Shown one piece after another: positions 12,999 through 22,849 of a DNA stretch of 64,000 nucleotides. Both the position numbers and the translations under genes were made by a program. Under the pieces are notes generated by a model. The model was given only the letters and a program-made list of their open reading frames with translations. It searched no databases and was not told the DNA's origin. Within the stretch, counting starts at the first letter, position 1; each line of letters begins with the position of its first letter. The stretch is from Terfezia claveryi (Eukaryota > Ascomycota > Pezizomycetes > Pezizales > Pezizaceae), in contig WHUX01000073.1 of the NCBI GenBank assembly GCA_015179025.1, positions 124,001 to 188,000 on the forward strand, given 5' to 3'.

Positions 12999-13585
12999 TA
13001 GAGGTCTCTCGATACAAGTATACTAGATATAAGCATAAATTGGTTATAAGCATACATTCGCCGGTCCCACGAATATGGATACAAGTATATTCTTATTTTT
13101 TTTGCTTAGTCATCATATATATGCTAGTAGCTGGAGAAGCGCTAAACCATAAAATCTTGCCAACCAGACTTACTAAAAATTACCCCAGATCCAGAGAAAT
13201 ATAGACTCTTTTCTCTTCAAGCTGAACCTACAGCTAATAATATCAGGGAGCTACAAGATGTACTACAGCGTGAGAATAAACGTATTGAGACTCTATTAAT
13301 TCAGCGCAGGCGTCTGCATGTTCAGCGCAGTATTACTGATTTTCTGGTGTATCCCGGAGGCGCCTCCGCTGCCTCCTCTCGTTGATATTCCGGTCTCCAC
13401 ACCTACTCTCGTTTGGCTATTTCTTATTTGTATGCTCTGCTTGTATTCCTGAACCTATTCTACAGCATTTCCTACCGCTAGCTAACTTCATTCCTAGTTA
13501 CCTATTTTCTTTTGCTATAAGCATATTTTGGTTACAAGCATACTTCTCTCGGTCCAAATGATATGCTTGTATTGAAAATCCTCTG
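12999..13585 (+). mobile_element. Deletion derivative of a pogo/Fot-type transposon, flanked by TA
   Basis: Left end TAGAGGTCTCTCGATACAAG (12999-13018) and right end, reverse complemented, CAGAGGATTTTCAATACAAG match at 15 of 20 positions. Each is bordered by TA (12997-12998 and 13586-13587), the target duplication of Tc1/mariner-pogo elements. Motifs like GGTTATAAGCATAC and GGTTACAAGCATAC occur just inside both ends. Inside, 13170-13385 encodes 71 residues of transposase C-terminus including RELQDVLQRENKRIETLLIQ, then SITDFL and a stop. The N-terminal DNA-binding part and the DDE core are missing, so this is an internally deleted non-autonomous copy. Confidence 0.7.
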
Positions 13586-14765
13586 TACTAAGCTGGCTAG
13601 CTTGTTCATGCCACTAGCCATACCTCTAGGATGGAAGAGGGAAGGTGGAAAGGGCCCTCTAAGCGGAGCTTCATATGTTCCGAGGAAGCCACAGTGATGA
13701 AGTGGAAAGGCAAGGTCCAGAAAGTCATCAAATCTCCTACAGCCCTCCAGACACAGCTTGTGACTTTGCTAATGGGGCGCATTGCTATACAAATCTACCT
13801 ACATGAGTAACAAACTATCTACGTTAACTATCAGCACAACTTGTTGTTCAACATGCTATCATTCCATTGTCGATGCCTTGTAGTTCGGCTGAGGCCTAGG
13901 TGGTTGGAGTCTGGCCTGGTTGCACACTGAAGTTGTCGATGATGGAGGTGAGGGTATTGAGGATTGCATAACCAGTATTGCAATACCTTCATAAACGACT
14001 GAGAACGAACTTTCTCGATATAAGCCCATATTCGTTATAAGCATACGGAGGTGGTATGCTTATAAGGAAAGTAAACTGTGACTATAACCAAAGTGTTCCG
14101 GGATAACGTCGGGGGACCATCAGTGCATTCCCTTCGCTGGTCCCTCTGCCTACCCCTGATTTTGATGTGGTGAAAGGCATCCCAGCAAATGGTGGAGAAA
14201 CCAGAATTGACAATATGCAGTTAGAATTACTTAATTGAAATAATTTGTATTAATTGCAGTGCTTATGCCTGCCAGCCGGTTGCCACGAACACATATAGCA
14301 CGGAGCGATTATATTTATTGTCGGGTTCAAGGGCTCGTGTGAAGGATATATAACAAGCTAGTAGTACAAGCCAAATTAATATCACAATAGGATGACTCCT
14401 AAGTAGTTTTGGGTGTATATAGCTAGTTATCTTCACAACTACTCCGTGTGAAGTTTTTTTTTTTTTTCTAAAGTCTTATACCGGCGATTGACCTAAGGTC
14501 ATGACGGACAGTAGAATCCTTGTGAAGTAATACATAATAAACTTCAAGCCACAAAACTATCCCCATTTTAATTACTGGCTTCTCCGTAATTTTCCAACTT
14601 TAATCATGGGATTCCAGCAACGCAGCTCACCATACAGATTCCATCTCTAGTCATAACCTTACGCCTGCTTGGGTCCTGTGGGGCCCCATAGGATAAGTGT
14701 CTCCAAGAATGCAAAGAGGTCTAAAGAACTTAAATGGAGTAGATCTGTGTATACTCGTATCCTGG
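13586..14765. other. No recognisable gene; a lone pogo-like end
   Basis: No gene is supported. At about 14008-14068 the motif CGATATAAGC...TTATAAGCATAC recurs, followed by its inverse GTATGCTTATAAG. This looks like a short relic of the terminal repeat of the 12,999-13,585 element. A 12-T run lies at 14457-14468. Near 14577-14640 there is a weak match to the array that starts at 14766. Confidence 0.4.
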
Positions 14766-16020
14766 TGTTTTACAGCTTTACCCGAGAGCTTCTCTGTAAT
14801 TCTCCGAAGAGGATTCCAGCAAGCTGGAGTTTGGAGAGGACACTGACCTAATTGTAAACCTAGAGGTATAAGAAATTAGCAAGAGGTAGAGTAAGAAGAA
14901 AGGGCGTTCGGGTTGATCAACGCACATGTTAGTCTAGTCTAAGTTTTGACCTATTGAAGACACCTAAAACAAACAAGTTAGTAAAAGGTATAGAAAAGAG
15001 CATTCGGATTAAACAGACCTGTTAGTCCAGTCAAGTACGAGTGTCCACTTTATATCATAAAGTCAGTAAAGTCATCGCAAAGAGATAATTCACTCCGAGT
15101 TGATTTACATACTGTTAGTATAAGGAGGCCTTTAACCTATAGTATTCACCTAATCAACATACAGGTTAGTTAAGGGCAAGAAGAAGGTTAAGAAACAAGG
15201 CATTTGGATTGATTCACATACCTGTTAGTCCATGGTGTCCATAAGTTCTTCATTACGACTTTACCGGGCTTCCCCGAATCCTCCGAAGAGGATTCCAGCA
15301 AGCTAGACTTAGAACAGGAGACTGACCTAATTGTATACCTACAAATATAAGAAGTTGATAAGAGGCAGAGAAAGAAGAAAGAGCGTTCAAGTTAGTTAGT
15401 ACCTATTAGTCCAGTCGAATTAGACCTATTAAAGACACTTAAAACAGACAAGTTAGTAAGAGGTATAGAAAAGAGCAAGAATTGAACGGACATGTTACTC
15501 TATGGCGTCTATAGGTTTTTCGTTACGGCTTTACCGGGGCTTCTCCGTAATTCTCCGCAGAGGATTCCAGCAAGCTGGAGTTTGAAGGGGGACTGGCCTA
15601 ATTGTACACCTACAGATATAAGCAGTTAGTAATAGGTAGGGAAGAAAGGGCGTTCGAGTTAATAACGTACCTGTTAGTCCACTCGAAGTTTTCAACCTAT
15701 CACAGACACCTAAAACGCAAGTTAGTAAGAGATTTAGAATTGAGCATTGGAGTTGAACAGACCTGTTAGTCTAGTCGAAGCTTTCGGCCTATCAAAGACA
15801 CCTAAAACATACAGTTAGTCAGAATTATAGAAAAGAGTCTAGAAAAGAGTATTCGAGTTGAACAGACCTGTTAGTCCAGTCTGGCTAGCTGTTAGTTCAG
15901 TCGAAGTCTCGGTCTATAGACACCTACAAACACCCAGAGTCAGTAGGCAAACTCACGAAAGAGAAACCAAAACATCCAAGATATATCAAGTCACATACCT
16001 GTTAGTCCTTGTTCAGTGCA
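14766..16020 (+). repeat. Compound tandem array with two alternating sub-units
   Basis: Two degenerate sub-units alternate. Sub-unit a is about 165-175 bp, contains GAGGATTCCAGCAAGCT and ends near CTGTTAGTCCA; copies begin near 14766, 15252 and 15522. Sub-unit b is about 85-95 bp and contains AGACACCTAAAAC and GAACAGACCTGTTAGTC; copies begin near 14948, 15421, 15691 and 15786. Together they form a higher-order repeat. No convincing protein is encoded; the open frames at 14669-14851 and 15858-16142 simply read across repeat units. Confidence 0.7.
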
Positions 16021-16408
16021 TGAGGAAGAGCAAGAAAGGAAAAGATGTGAAGAAATCAGAAAGGTGGTCAGTATGGTTTAGAGAGAAGAGAAGAAGAGAC
16101 GGAGGGAAGGGGGGGAAGGAGGGTATTTATACAGTTGGGTAGGTACTTCAGCTATTGTTGATTAGACAGTTTGCGGGGTTGTGTACGGCGCTAGAAAACT
16201 GGAGGGCCGCAGCCTTACCTAAACCTGAGATAAGGGAGGTTTATATGTGGCGAAACGAGAACCCTCTGGAAGCTGGAGGAAGATAGCCTGGCTGACACGT
16301 AACTAGAACCACAATCACAGCCACGACCCGCCACAACTATGTAGGAGCACCAAACACCTAATCTGCTTTCAAACATCACCTCTCGCTGTATTTTCGTGCC
16401 AACCAGAA

Positions 16409-17330
16409 ATGTATTTTGTTTTTTTCTTTTCATTTTTATTATTTTTTATTTTAAATACTATCCGGTCCTGCAAGGGGACCATGACGAGCCACCCAGAAAC
16501 CCGGGTGGATTCAGGACAAGGCAAGATAATCTGCCAGGTCCGGCGCCTATGTACCGCAGTAACAAAAACTCAAGAGCCAAAAGGCAGCGACAAATATAAG
16601 TAACGATATGACATAAACTAAAAAGTAGAGTGATACAAACTCGAGAGCCAGTTGGCTAGGAAACGCGGAAAGTAAATAAACTGTGAGTAAACACTTGGCC
16701 AGCCCAAAGGAAACACAAATGGCGCGGGGCCCACATGCTGTCATTGACCGCCTAATGCCAGATGACCCTGGGAGGCCGGAGTGAGGCCCGCTCTAGCAAT
16801 CCTATAATGACGTGTGAAACAAACTAACTTAAGCAGCTCAAGGGCCTATCAGCCGTAAAATATGCGTGATCACCCTCTGCCCAGCATCTTTCTGTATAAG
16901 AAACTGAAAAGGGCCCCTACCGTGTCCCATTGATCACCGTCCTCTCCCTGGATCCATATGGGACGGTCGAGATCTATTCCCAGTCCTTGATACTACCCAA
17001 AGCAGCTCTCTGGTCGCCGTCTCGCCGAAGTCTGGACAGTCGAAGGTGATGTGTCGACCATCCTATGCCTGGTGCCCACACTGGCAGGCGCTTGTGTTGG
17101 ATTTGCCGATTATATGGAGCCAGTATTTCTGGGGCCCTTTGTCAGTTCTCAGTTGCGTATTCTCACTATAATCTGGTTGGTCACGACGCCTCCTGTGTCT
17201 CGCTGCCACCCTACGAACTCTACCAGACAAGTCCAGACTACATACTGCAAAGTATCAAACTGAGGTGCAGATAGCCAAACTCCTCCAATGCCCTGTCACA
17301 CCAGTCTCACTGTACCGGTACAGCCCAAGT
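16409..17330 (-). mobile_element. LINE 3' end with Cys/His zinc-knuckle segment
   Basis: On the minus strand, 17140-16870 reads KYWLHIIGKSNTSACQCGHQ, a stop, then DGRHITFDCPDFGE. This resembles the Cys/His tail after RNase H in fungal non-LTR retrotransposons, where CxC...HxxxxC is typical. It is followed by a 3' UTR that contains the sequence shared with 6939-7016, then an A-rich tail (T-rich plus strand 16409-16460). Upstream coding is decayed and the RT domain is absent. Confidence 0.6.
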
Positions 17331-17723
17331 TTTGGTAGCTCTTGCTCATCTCCACTTCAAGCATGAGGCATGAGCCTTGTTTCCCCTCAACGCCGACGCT
17401 AGCCATGGCCGAATCTAAATTCTCTGGCACTCTGTAACTTAGCTATAGATGAGCACTTTGCATTGGATCATGAACGATTTAGATTCCATTTCGGCCTTTG
17501 GGTGCCTTCTAATTGTGTTATGTCTTCTGGCTGATGGGCTATCGATCGTGGATATTTGCTTTCTCTTCTGCTTACGGCCTAGGAGCTCATACAGTAGATT
17601 CCAATCGGTTATGTTCGCTTAATTAGAGTTGCATCAAACTTCGTTAAGTTCATGGCACAGCATATCAGTGGTTTTAAACTCTCCCCTTTTGATTCCAATT
17701 TGAGAAATGCATGCTAGGCTATG
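17331..17723. other. Intergenic, no feature seen
   Basis: Lies between the LINE fragment and the 3' end of the kinase-like gene. Nothing recognised. Confidence 0.4.
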
Positions 17724-18610
17724 TCAGTATGAACTTATTGCAAGGGAAGGTTTGCATACCCTAGCCAAGGTCTCAATATCAGCATATGCTGTCGCATTAA
17801 CAAAGTTGTACGCTTGTGCAGACCATGCCCTATCCCCACTTAGGATTGGCTCAGCTGTTGTGGGAATGGCAAAGCCTCGAATCATCATTGCCGTTACAAG
17901 CTTGCCAATAGCTTCTGGATAGTTCATGTTTGCATTTGCCATAAACCAGTTTGCTGTAATCCAGTCAGCAGAGGTGTATAATAATATTGGTACTTGGATG
18001 GCACCCACCAAGTTTGACCTCCCCCCTCCGATTAAGCATGACAGTTGACGTTGTCACCACCGCTAACCCTCCTAGAACCTAATAGACAATTAGCAACAAC
18101 TCCACTTTCGGAATCTGATTTAGTCACTACCTTATTCGTAATGCTTGCCATTTGTGGTTCCGTGAGCTTTGAACATGTGAGAACCCGCACTACGGAGACA
18201 TCTAAATACTCGGAAAAGATATGTACTTCTCCTATATTGACGCATATTTCATGGATAGAAGCAAGACTCGCATGTACCACCTTAACCAAGTCAACGATAT
18301 TTTCGCGATCTTGAATTGTAGATAAAATGGCTATTGTGTCGCTAGGCTCGTGATGTACTACTATTGCGTTATGATCCTTAATGGCTATGTATTTTTTGTA
18401 GGACGTCCATGGATTCTTCAGATCACTTTGTGGAGTATTTTCTGATGATGATGCGGGCACTGACATTGTTTCTAGGTTGGTATCCGGCAACATGGCTACC
18501 GACTTGGTAGGACTGATAACGTGATCAGAGGAAGGTCTACCACGTATCACTGAAGTGATGAGCCCGTTGCTGGGCCACGCCGTCTGTCGTTTTTGCAATA
18601 ATCTTTCCAT
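17724..18610 (-). CDS. Kinase-like (probably catalytically dead) fungal protein
   Basis: Proposed exons on the minus strand: 18610-18131, 18078-17994 and 17953-17724, with introns of 52 and 40 bp (GT/AG; the first has branch-like GCTAAT). Predicted product 264 residues. The first 75 residues are Ser/Thr-rich and look disordered. Residues from about 85 follow the order of a protein-kinase fold: WTSYKKYIAIKDHNAIVV, then DTIAILSTIQDREN (the beta-3 region, without the usual Lys), a hinge-like EVHIFSEYLDVSVV, then TSTVMLNRRGEVKLGG where an active kinase has HRD...N and DFG. Those catalytic motifs are absent, so a pseudokinase is likely. The 40-bp intron is at the low end for fungi. Divergently transcribed from the gene at 18857 with a shared 246-bp intergenic region. 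The kinase assignment is by pattern memory and moderate. Confidence 0.55.
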
Positions 18611-18856
18611 GTCAATTAGTTAATCCTTCGCTGTGGCCAGGGATTTAAACACAATTTATTCCTGAGGGTATTAATGGGACACGTTTCTGGTTGCCAATTT
18701 CCATTATTGGACCTTGCAAGCGAATTCCGCTGCCTTGGCGGAGTAGGCAACAATCAGTGGTAGCTGTTTCTAGCCTCATTTCTAGTCGTGTATAAATCGA
18801 GCCCCGCACACAAGTCGCTCCGGGAAAACATAACACAAGTAACCTCCTAACTCATC
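18611..18856. promoter_or_regulatory. Shared divergent promoter region
   Basis: Only 246 bp separate the two start codons, so both promoters must lie here. A TATA-like TATAAATC occurs on the plus strand at 18791-18798, about 60 bp upstream of the plus-strand gene, with a purine-poor ACACAAGTAACC leader. No known operator was recognised. Confidence 0.4.
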
Positions 18857-19892
18857 ATGGACTTGGATGATAAATCCAATTATTGCCTCGTTCTCTACGA
18901 ACCCACTCCCAGTAATGAAACCTCCCCCTTGGAGTCGATAACTTCAATACCCGAAATGGTACAGTTTGTTCTAAGCTCAGCGGATATGTCGAATGTTGAC
19001 AGGGTCGTCGACAAGCTCACCAACCCAGCAGATAAGCAAGAATTTTTTGGGCAGATGGCGGCTGTATTTGCATCGCTGGCTGAAGCCAACGGTCAGCTGT
19101 CCGCCAGTATATGGGCTGCAGCACAACGAGTCAAGTCAGAAATGGAGAGCATCGGTGCTTGGAACATAACGCTGGAGATCCTCAGCAATGTAAGCATAGA
19201 AGCGAAGAAACATCAGCAGGCTCAACACAGAAAAGAGCAGGCACTTGCAAGGCTCCTGAGAATTTGGCCGGAGAATTGGAGAGACGCCTTCCCTGCATTG
19301 ACTTTTCCTGCCTATGGAATGGAGTCGGAGAAATTTCTCCAGGAACTAAGCACGGTGGCAACGCTCCAGCCAGATCCGAAACAGGTCAAGCCCTTACTGG
19401 AAGAAGCTCTTCAGAGGAGAATAAACAGACTTGGCAGTTTTAAGGACCCAGTGATCAGATTGGATGAAATCACCTCAGTCAAAAGAACACTTCAAGAGGA
19501 GGTCGGTTTTTTCAATATAATCACTGGTTTTGTTTCCAATGCTTATCAGTTAGCAGGCGCGGGAAAACCACCGAGACGAGGATATCGAGACCGACCCAGG
19601 CGGAGCAAGCAGCAGGCGGAAGCCACTAGGAAAAGTTATGGTACGCTTGAACCGTGTCTCCGCACAAGATGTCGCTGAGGAACTACAATCGACTCCAGAT
19701 GAGAGGGAGCGGGAACTTCTACTTAAGATTTGGGATCTGATGGCTAGTGGCGATGGTGGAGTGGAGCAAGATGGCGGCAAATTGGGATTAGACCGGCTTA
19801 GGAGTATTGTGGATGCCAGGGAAGCAGTATTGAAAAAGCAAAAATCAAAAGAGAAGAATGCTGCACGGGCTCTGAAGAGGAAGGGGCAATGA
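18857..19892 (+). CDS. Unidentified protein, basic C-terminus, one intron
   Basis: Two overlapping open frames (18857-19678 and 19638-19892) are best explained as one spliced gene: exons 18857-19501 and 19554-19892, intron 52 bp (GTCGGT...TTAG). Splicing joins LQEE to QARENHRDED and gives 327 residues, whereas each frame alone ends abruptly or starts mid-sequence. The product is mostly helical and polar, with an Ala/Gln/Glu-rich middle (AEANGQLSASIWAAAQRV) and a very basic coiled-coil-like tail (AREAVLKKQKSKEKNAARAL, then KRKGQ). No signal peptide or membrane segment. I do not recognise the family. The head-to-head arrangement with the kinase-like gene suggests co-regulation. Confidence 0.6.
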
Positions 19893-20076
19893 CCTTGTAT
19901 TTCTTTTTCATTCCATTTTCATTTGTAGGTCAGAAGTTAATACTATCCTCGTTTGCTTTTTAATTTAGTGTTTTTTTGAGCGAGTACCTAGTTATAGGAA
20001 TTGAACAATCTTTTTTTCTTCGCTCAAAATTAGTAGCTACAGCAACCGGTTACTTGTCGGGTGGGCTACCCTACAG

Positions 20077-20532
20077 ATTATCTCGAGAAATTCACTAGCT
20101 TCGGTGGCGCCTGCAATGCAGTTGATCATAAAGCGATACCTAGAAAGCTATGGTAACAGTTGTACTGGTATTCATGATATAGAACATACGAGTAGAGTGA
20201 CATTATTATGTTAACTTGAGTGCATGAAATCATGGAGAAAGTACTTATGCATTCCACTACCAGTATCGGTATCAGAAGTTAATATCCCACTAGAAGAAAT
20301 AGTTTATCGGTCTATGGTCCTATCAAGCGAATAGAATGGAGCTAATTGAAGGTAGAGATACTACTGATGTTTCTTATATCGACGACTATGTACATCTGCA
20401 TATATAACCCCCGCATAGGTACTGCTCTAGGTACCGCTCGTACGCATTGTGATTATGCATGGCGTGCGCATCTGTGCTACAACAGGTTAATATTGCAGGC
20501 GCCACCGACGCTAGTGAATTTCTCGAGATAAT
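20077..20532. mobile_element. 456-bp MITE with 41-bp terminal inverted repeats
   Basis: The ends 20077-20117 (beginning ATTATCTCGAGAAATTCACT) and 20492-20532 are inverted copies matching at 40 of 41 positions. The interior has no coding capacity. Near-perfect ends in an otherwise decaying area imply recent movement. The target duplication is not obvious; palindromic ATTA/TAAT at the tips leaves TA as one option, so the superfamily is unresolved. Confidence 0.75.
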
Positions 20533-20601
20533 ACGGGTACATAGAGTGAGCTCAAGGTGTAAATAGAAGAAAATAATGAAAAAATTGTTGTAGTAGATGT
20601 G

Positions 20602-20865
20602 TTAAATACTATGGCGGCGGTGAATAACTGCATGTCCACCCTGAACGTGAAGCTCAGATTCAAACTCAGGCTCAGACTCCAACTCAGACATAGGATCTGG
20701 ATCCGGATCACTAACACAATCACATATTGTATCCACCGGCAATCTGAATTCTTCCTCAATTAATGCCAATGAGTCCGAGGGCAGGCAGGTGGTTGGTGGA
20801 GCTGAGCTGGCTATTGTTCGAGGTGATTTTGCTGCTGTTTTAATTCTTCTAATTCTTCCCACCAT
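20602..20865 (-). CDS. Small acidic ORF, doubtful
   Basis: An 87-codon frame with a basic start (MVGRIRRIKTAAKS) and an acidic repeat-like segment (DPDPDPMSELESEPEFESEL). The codon pattern is ordered, but part of it comes from a CTCAGA-type simple repeat at 20650-20690. No domain recognised; it could be a small gene, an exon or nothing. Confidence 0.2.
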   Translation of the reverse strand: MVGRIRRIKTAAKSPRTIASSAPPTTCLPSDSLALIEEEFRLPVDTICDCVSDPDPDPMSELESEPEFESELHVQGGHAVIHRRHSI

Positions 20866-21059
20866 TTACTCTATAGACATAGACATAGTTAAATCAATGC
20901 CATATATTTATTGAATGGGCTACTTGGAAAACTTGCAGTCAACTTCACAATCTGTCTCCCAGACCTGCACCGATCACAGGTCCTCTACCTATCACCGGTT
21001 TGCGTGAATGTCCATTCTGATGGATCGAACGGTTTTCTATACCTTGAGTACGAAACAGG

Positions 21060-21165
21060 GTTTATTTGATGCGCCATAACGGGGTCTCGTAGTTGGTATA
21101 TGGTGTGAGTTGTAGCAGTTGGTATGTGGTGCGGGTTATGGCAGTTAGTATGCAGTGCGCAGGCA
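21060..21165 (+). repeat. Short minisatellite, about 31-bp unit
   Basis: GTTGGTATATGGTGTGAGTT, GTTGGTATGTGGTGCGGGTT and GTTAGTATGCAGTGCGCAG follow each other with short GTAGCA/ATGGCA spacers: about three degenerate copies. Confidence 0.55.
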
Positions 21166-21332
21166 GGGTCTACAATGGTCTGCTGATACATACACCTGTA
21201 TCATGTCACGTAGCTGTCATCATGTAGCTGCCTGCTAAAAGTGCTAAGTGTGCTAGTATGCAAGAAGTACAGTATATTATAAGAAAATAAATAACAACTT
21301 CGTACCAATTGAAATTGGCAACTTCGTTGCCA

Positions 21333-21616
21333 ATAATCGAGCGAGCAAATCAGTATATAATCAAGCGAGCAAATCAGCATATAATCAAGCGAGCAAAACA
21401 GCCTAGAATCGAGCAGCAAATCAGCATACCATCGAGCAAGCAAATCAGCCTAGAATCGAGCAAGTAAATCAGTGAGAAAATGAGCGAGCAAATAAGCGAG
21501 AAAATGAGCGAGAAAATGAGCAAGCAAATGAGCGAGAAAATGAGCGAGAAAATGAGCGAGCAAATGAGCGAGAAAATAAGCAAGCAAACCAGGGTAGAAT
21601 TGAGCGAGCAAAATTA
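21333..21616 (+). repeat. Minisatellite built on GAGCGAGCAAAT / GAGCGAGAAAAT
   Basis: The left part uses a unit of about 24 bp (AATCGAGCGAGCAAATCAG plus a variable TATAT/CCTAG). From about 21474 it changes to a 12-bp unit, alternating GAGCGAGAAAAT and GAGCGAGCAAAT. Open frames on both strands across it (SEKMSEQM and ACSFSRS type peptides) are products of the repeat, not genes. Confidence 0.8.
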
Positions 21617-21906
21617 TTTGGAAGGAATGAACAGGAGAAAAGCTTTAAGTCCCAGCTGGGCACACCTTAGAAATAGGGACTTGCCGTATCTTACCGCCAG
21701 CCATTACAGTCAGATCGACTGGTGCTGCCTTAAAACCAGATTATATGTCTTACCTACAATCATTCCGCCATGTCGGTTGGGGCTCCTCCTGCAATTGGCA
21801 AAACCTAGCACAAAAGAGGAAATACCCATATATGGGAAATGAATGAGAAGACAAACATATAGAAATGATGGCTTTTTGGCCTCTATATATGCATGCAATT
21901 CATGAT

Positions 21907-22142
21907 TCCGCTGGCTCTAGATATTGGTGTTTTGCATGCTTCTACTGGCACTATATATTAGTAGTTTTCATGCTTTCGCTAGCTCTAGGTATTGGTGTTT
22001 TGCATGCTTCTGCTGGTGCTATATACTGGTGTTTTGCATGCTTCCGCTAGTGCTATATATCGGTGTTTTTCATGCTTCCGCTGGCTCTGTATATTAGTTT
22101 TTTCATGCTTTTGCCAGCTCTAGATATTAGTGTGTTTTATGC
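21907..22142 (+). repeat. Minisatellite, about 36-bp unit
   Basis: Repeated core GTGTTTTGCATGCTTCCGCT followed by GGCTCTAGATATTG-like sequence; about six degenerate copies. Contains a GCATGC palindrome in most units. Confidence 0.75.
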
Positions 22143-22299
22143 TAGGAAGTATAATGGAAGTGAATACTACGTGATGCAGACTAAGGCAGATGATTTCTCA
22201 TATAGATGCGGATATACAGGCTAAGAAGAACCTCCGATTGTAGGTCCCGATTGCAGGCTTATATAGATATAGATATCTAGGCTAAGAAAGAACCCTAAT

Positions 22300-22455
22300 T
22301 ATATACTCATATGGACATGGATATCCAGACTAATAGAGATCCCTGATTGCAGGCTAATAGGGACTCTCGATTGCAGGCTAATAGGGACCCCTGATTGTAG
22401 GCTAATACGGACCCTCAATTGCAGGCCAATAGGGACCCCCGATTGCAGGCTTAAG
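22300..22455 (+). repeat. Minisatellite, 23-bp unit
   Basis: Unit GATTGCAGGCTAATAGGGAC plus CCC/TCT, about six copies, with less regular copies upstream from about 22200. Confidence 0.75.
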
Positions 22456-22631
22456 GACATAAACGCTAGCTCGGCGAGTTGTCAACAGTACAAAAACTCG
22501 CTCACCTCATAGCGCATACTATAGAAGTGGCAATTCTAGGCGATTAGTATTTTCAGGGAATACAAGAAATCTTTTACTCTGAGTATTGTATTAACAGACC
22601 AGAATATATACATAAGAAAAGCTCTGCCATT

Positions 22632-22832
22632 TCCCGCTTGCTCAATCCTCTGCTTGCCCAATCCCCCACTTGCTCAATCCCCATACCCACTTACTCAATC
22701 CCCTGCTTGCTCAATCCTCATACCTACTTGCTCAATCCCCCGCTTGCTTAATCCTCATACCTACTTGCTCAATCCCCTGCTTGCTCAATCCTTATACCTA
22801 CTTACTCAATCTCTCACTTGCTTAATATCCTG
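22632..22832 (+). repeat. Minisatellite of CTTGCTCAATCCCC units
   Basis: Repeats of CTTGCTCAATCC with alternating spacers CC(A)TACCTA and CCCTG, about a dozen copies. It lies directly beside the 3' end of the integrase pseudogene. Confidence 0.75.
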
Positions 22833-22849
22833 CTAGCTCTTATATTGAA

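Noticed and set aside
21374..21663. Repetitive minus-strand frames (Ile/Ser/Phe/Leu-rich) as membrane proteins
   Set aside because: They are translations of the GAGCGAGAAAAT minisatellite.
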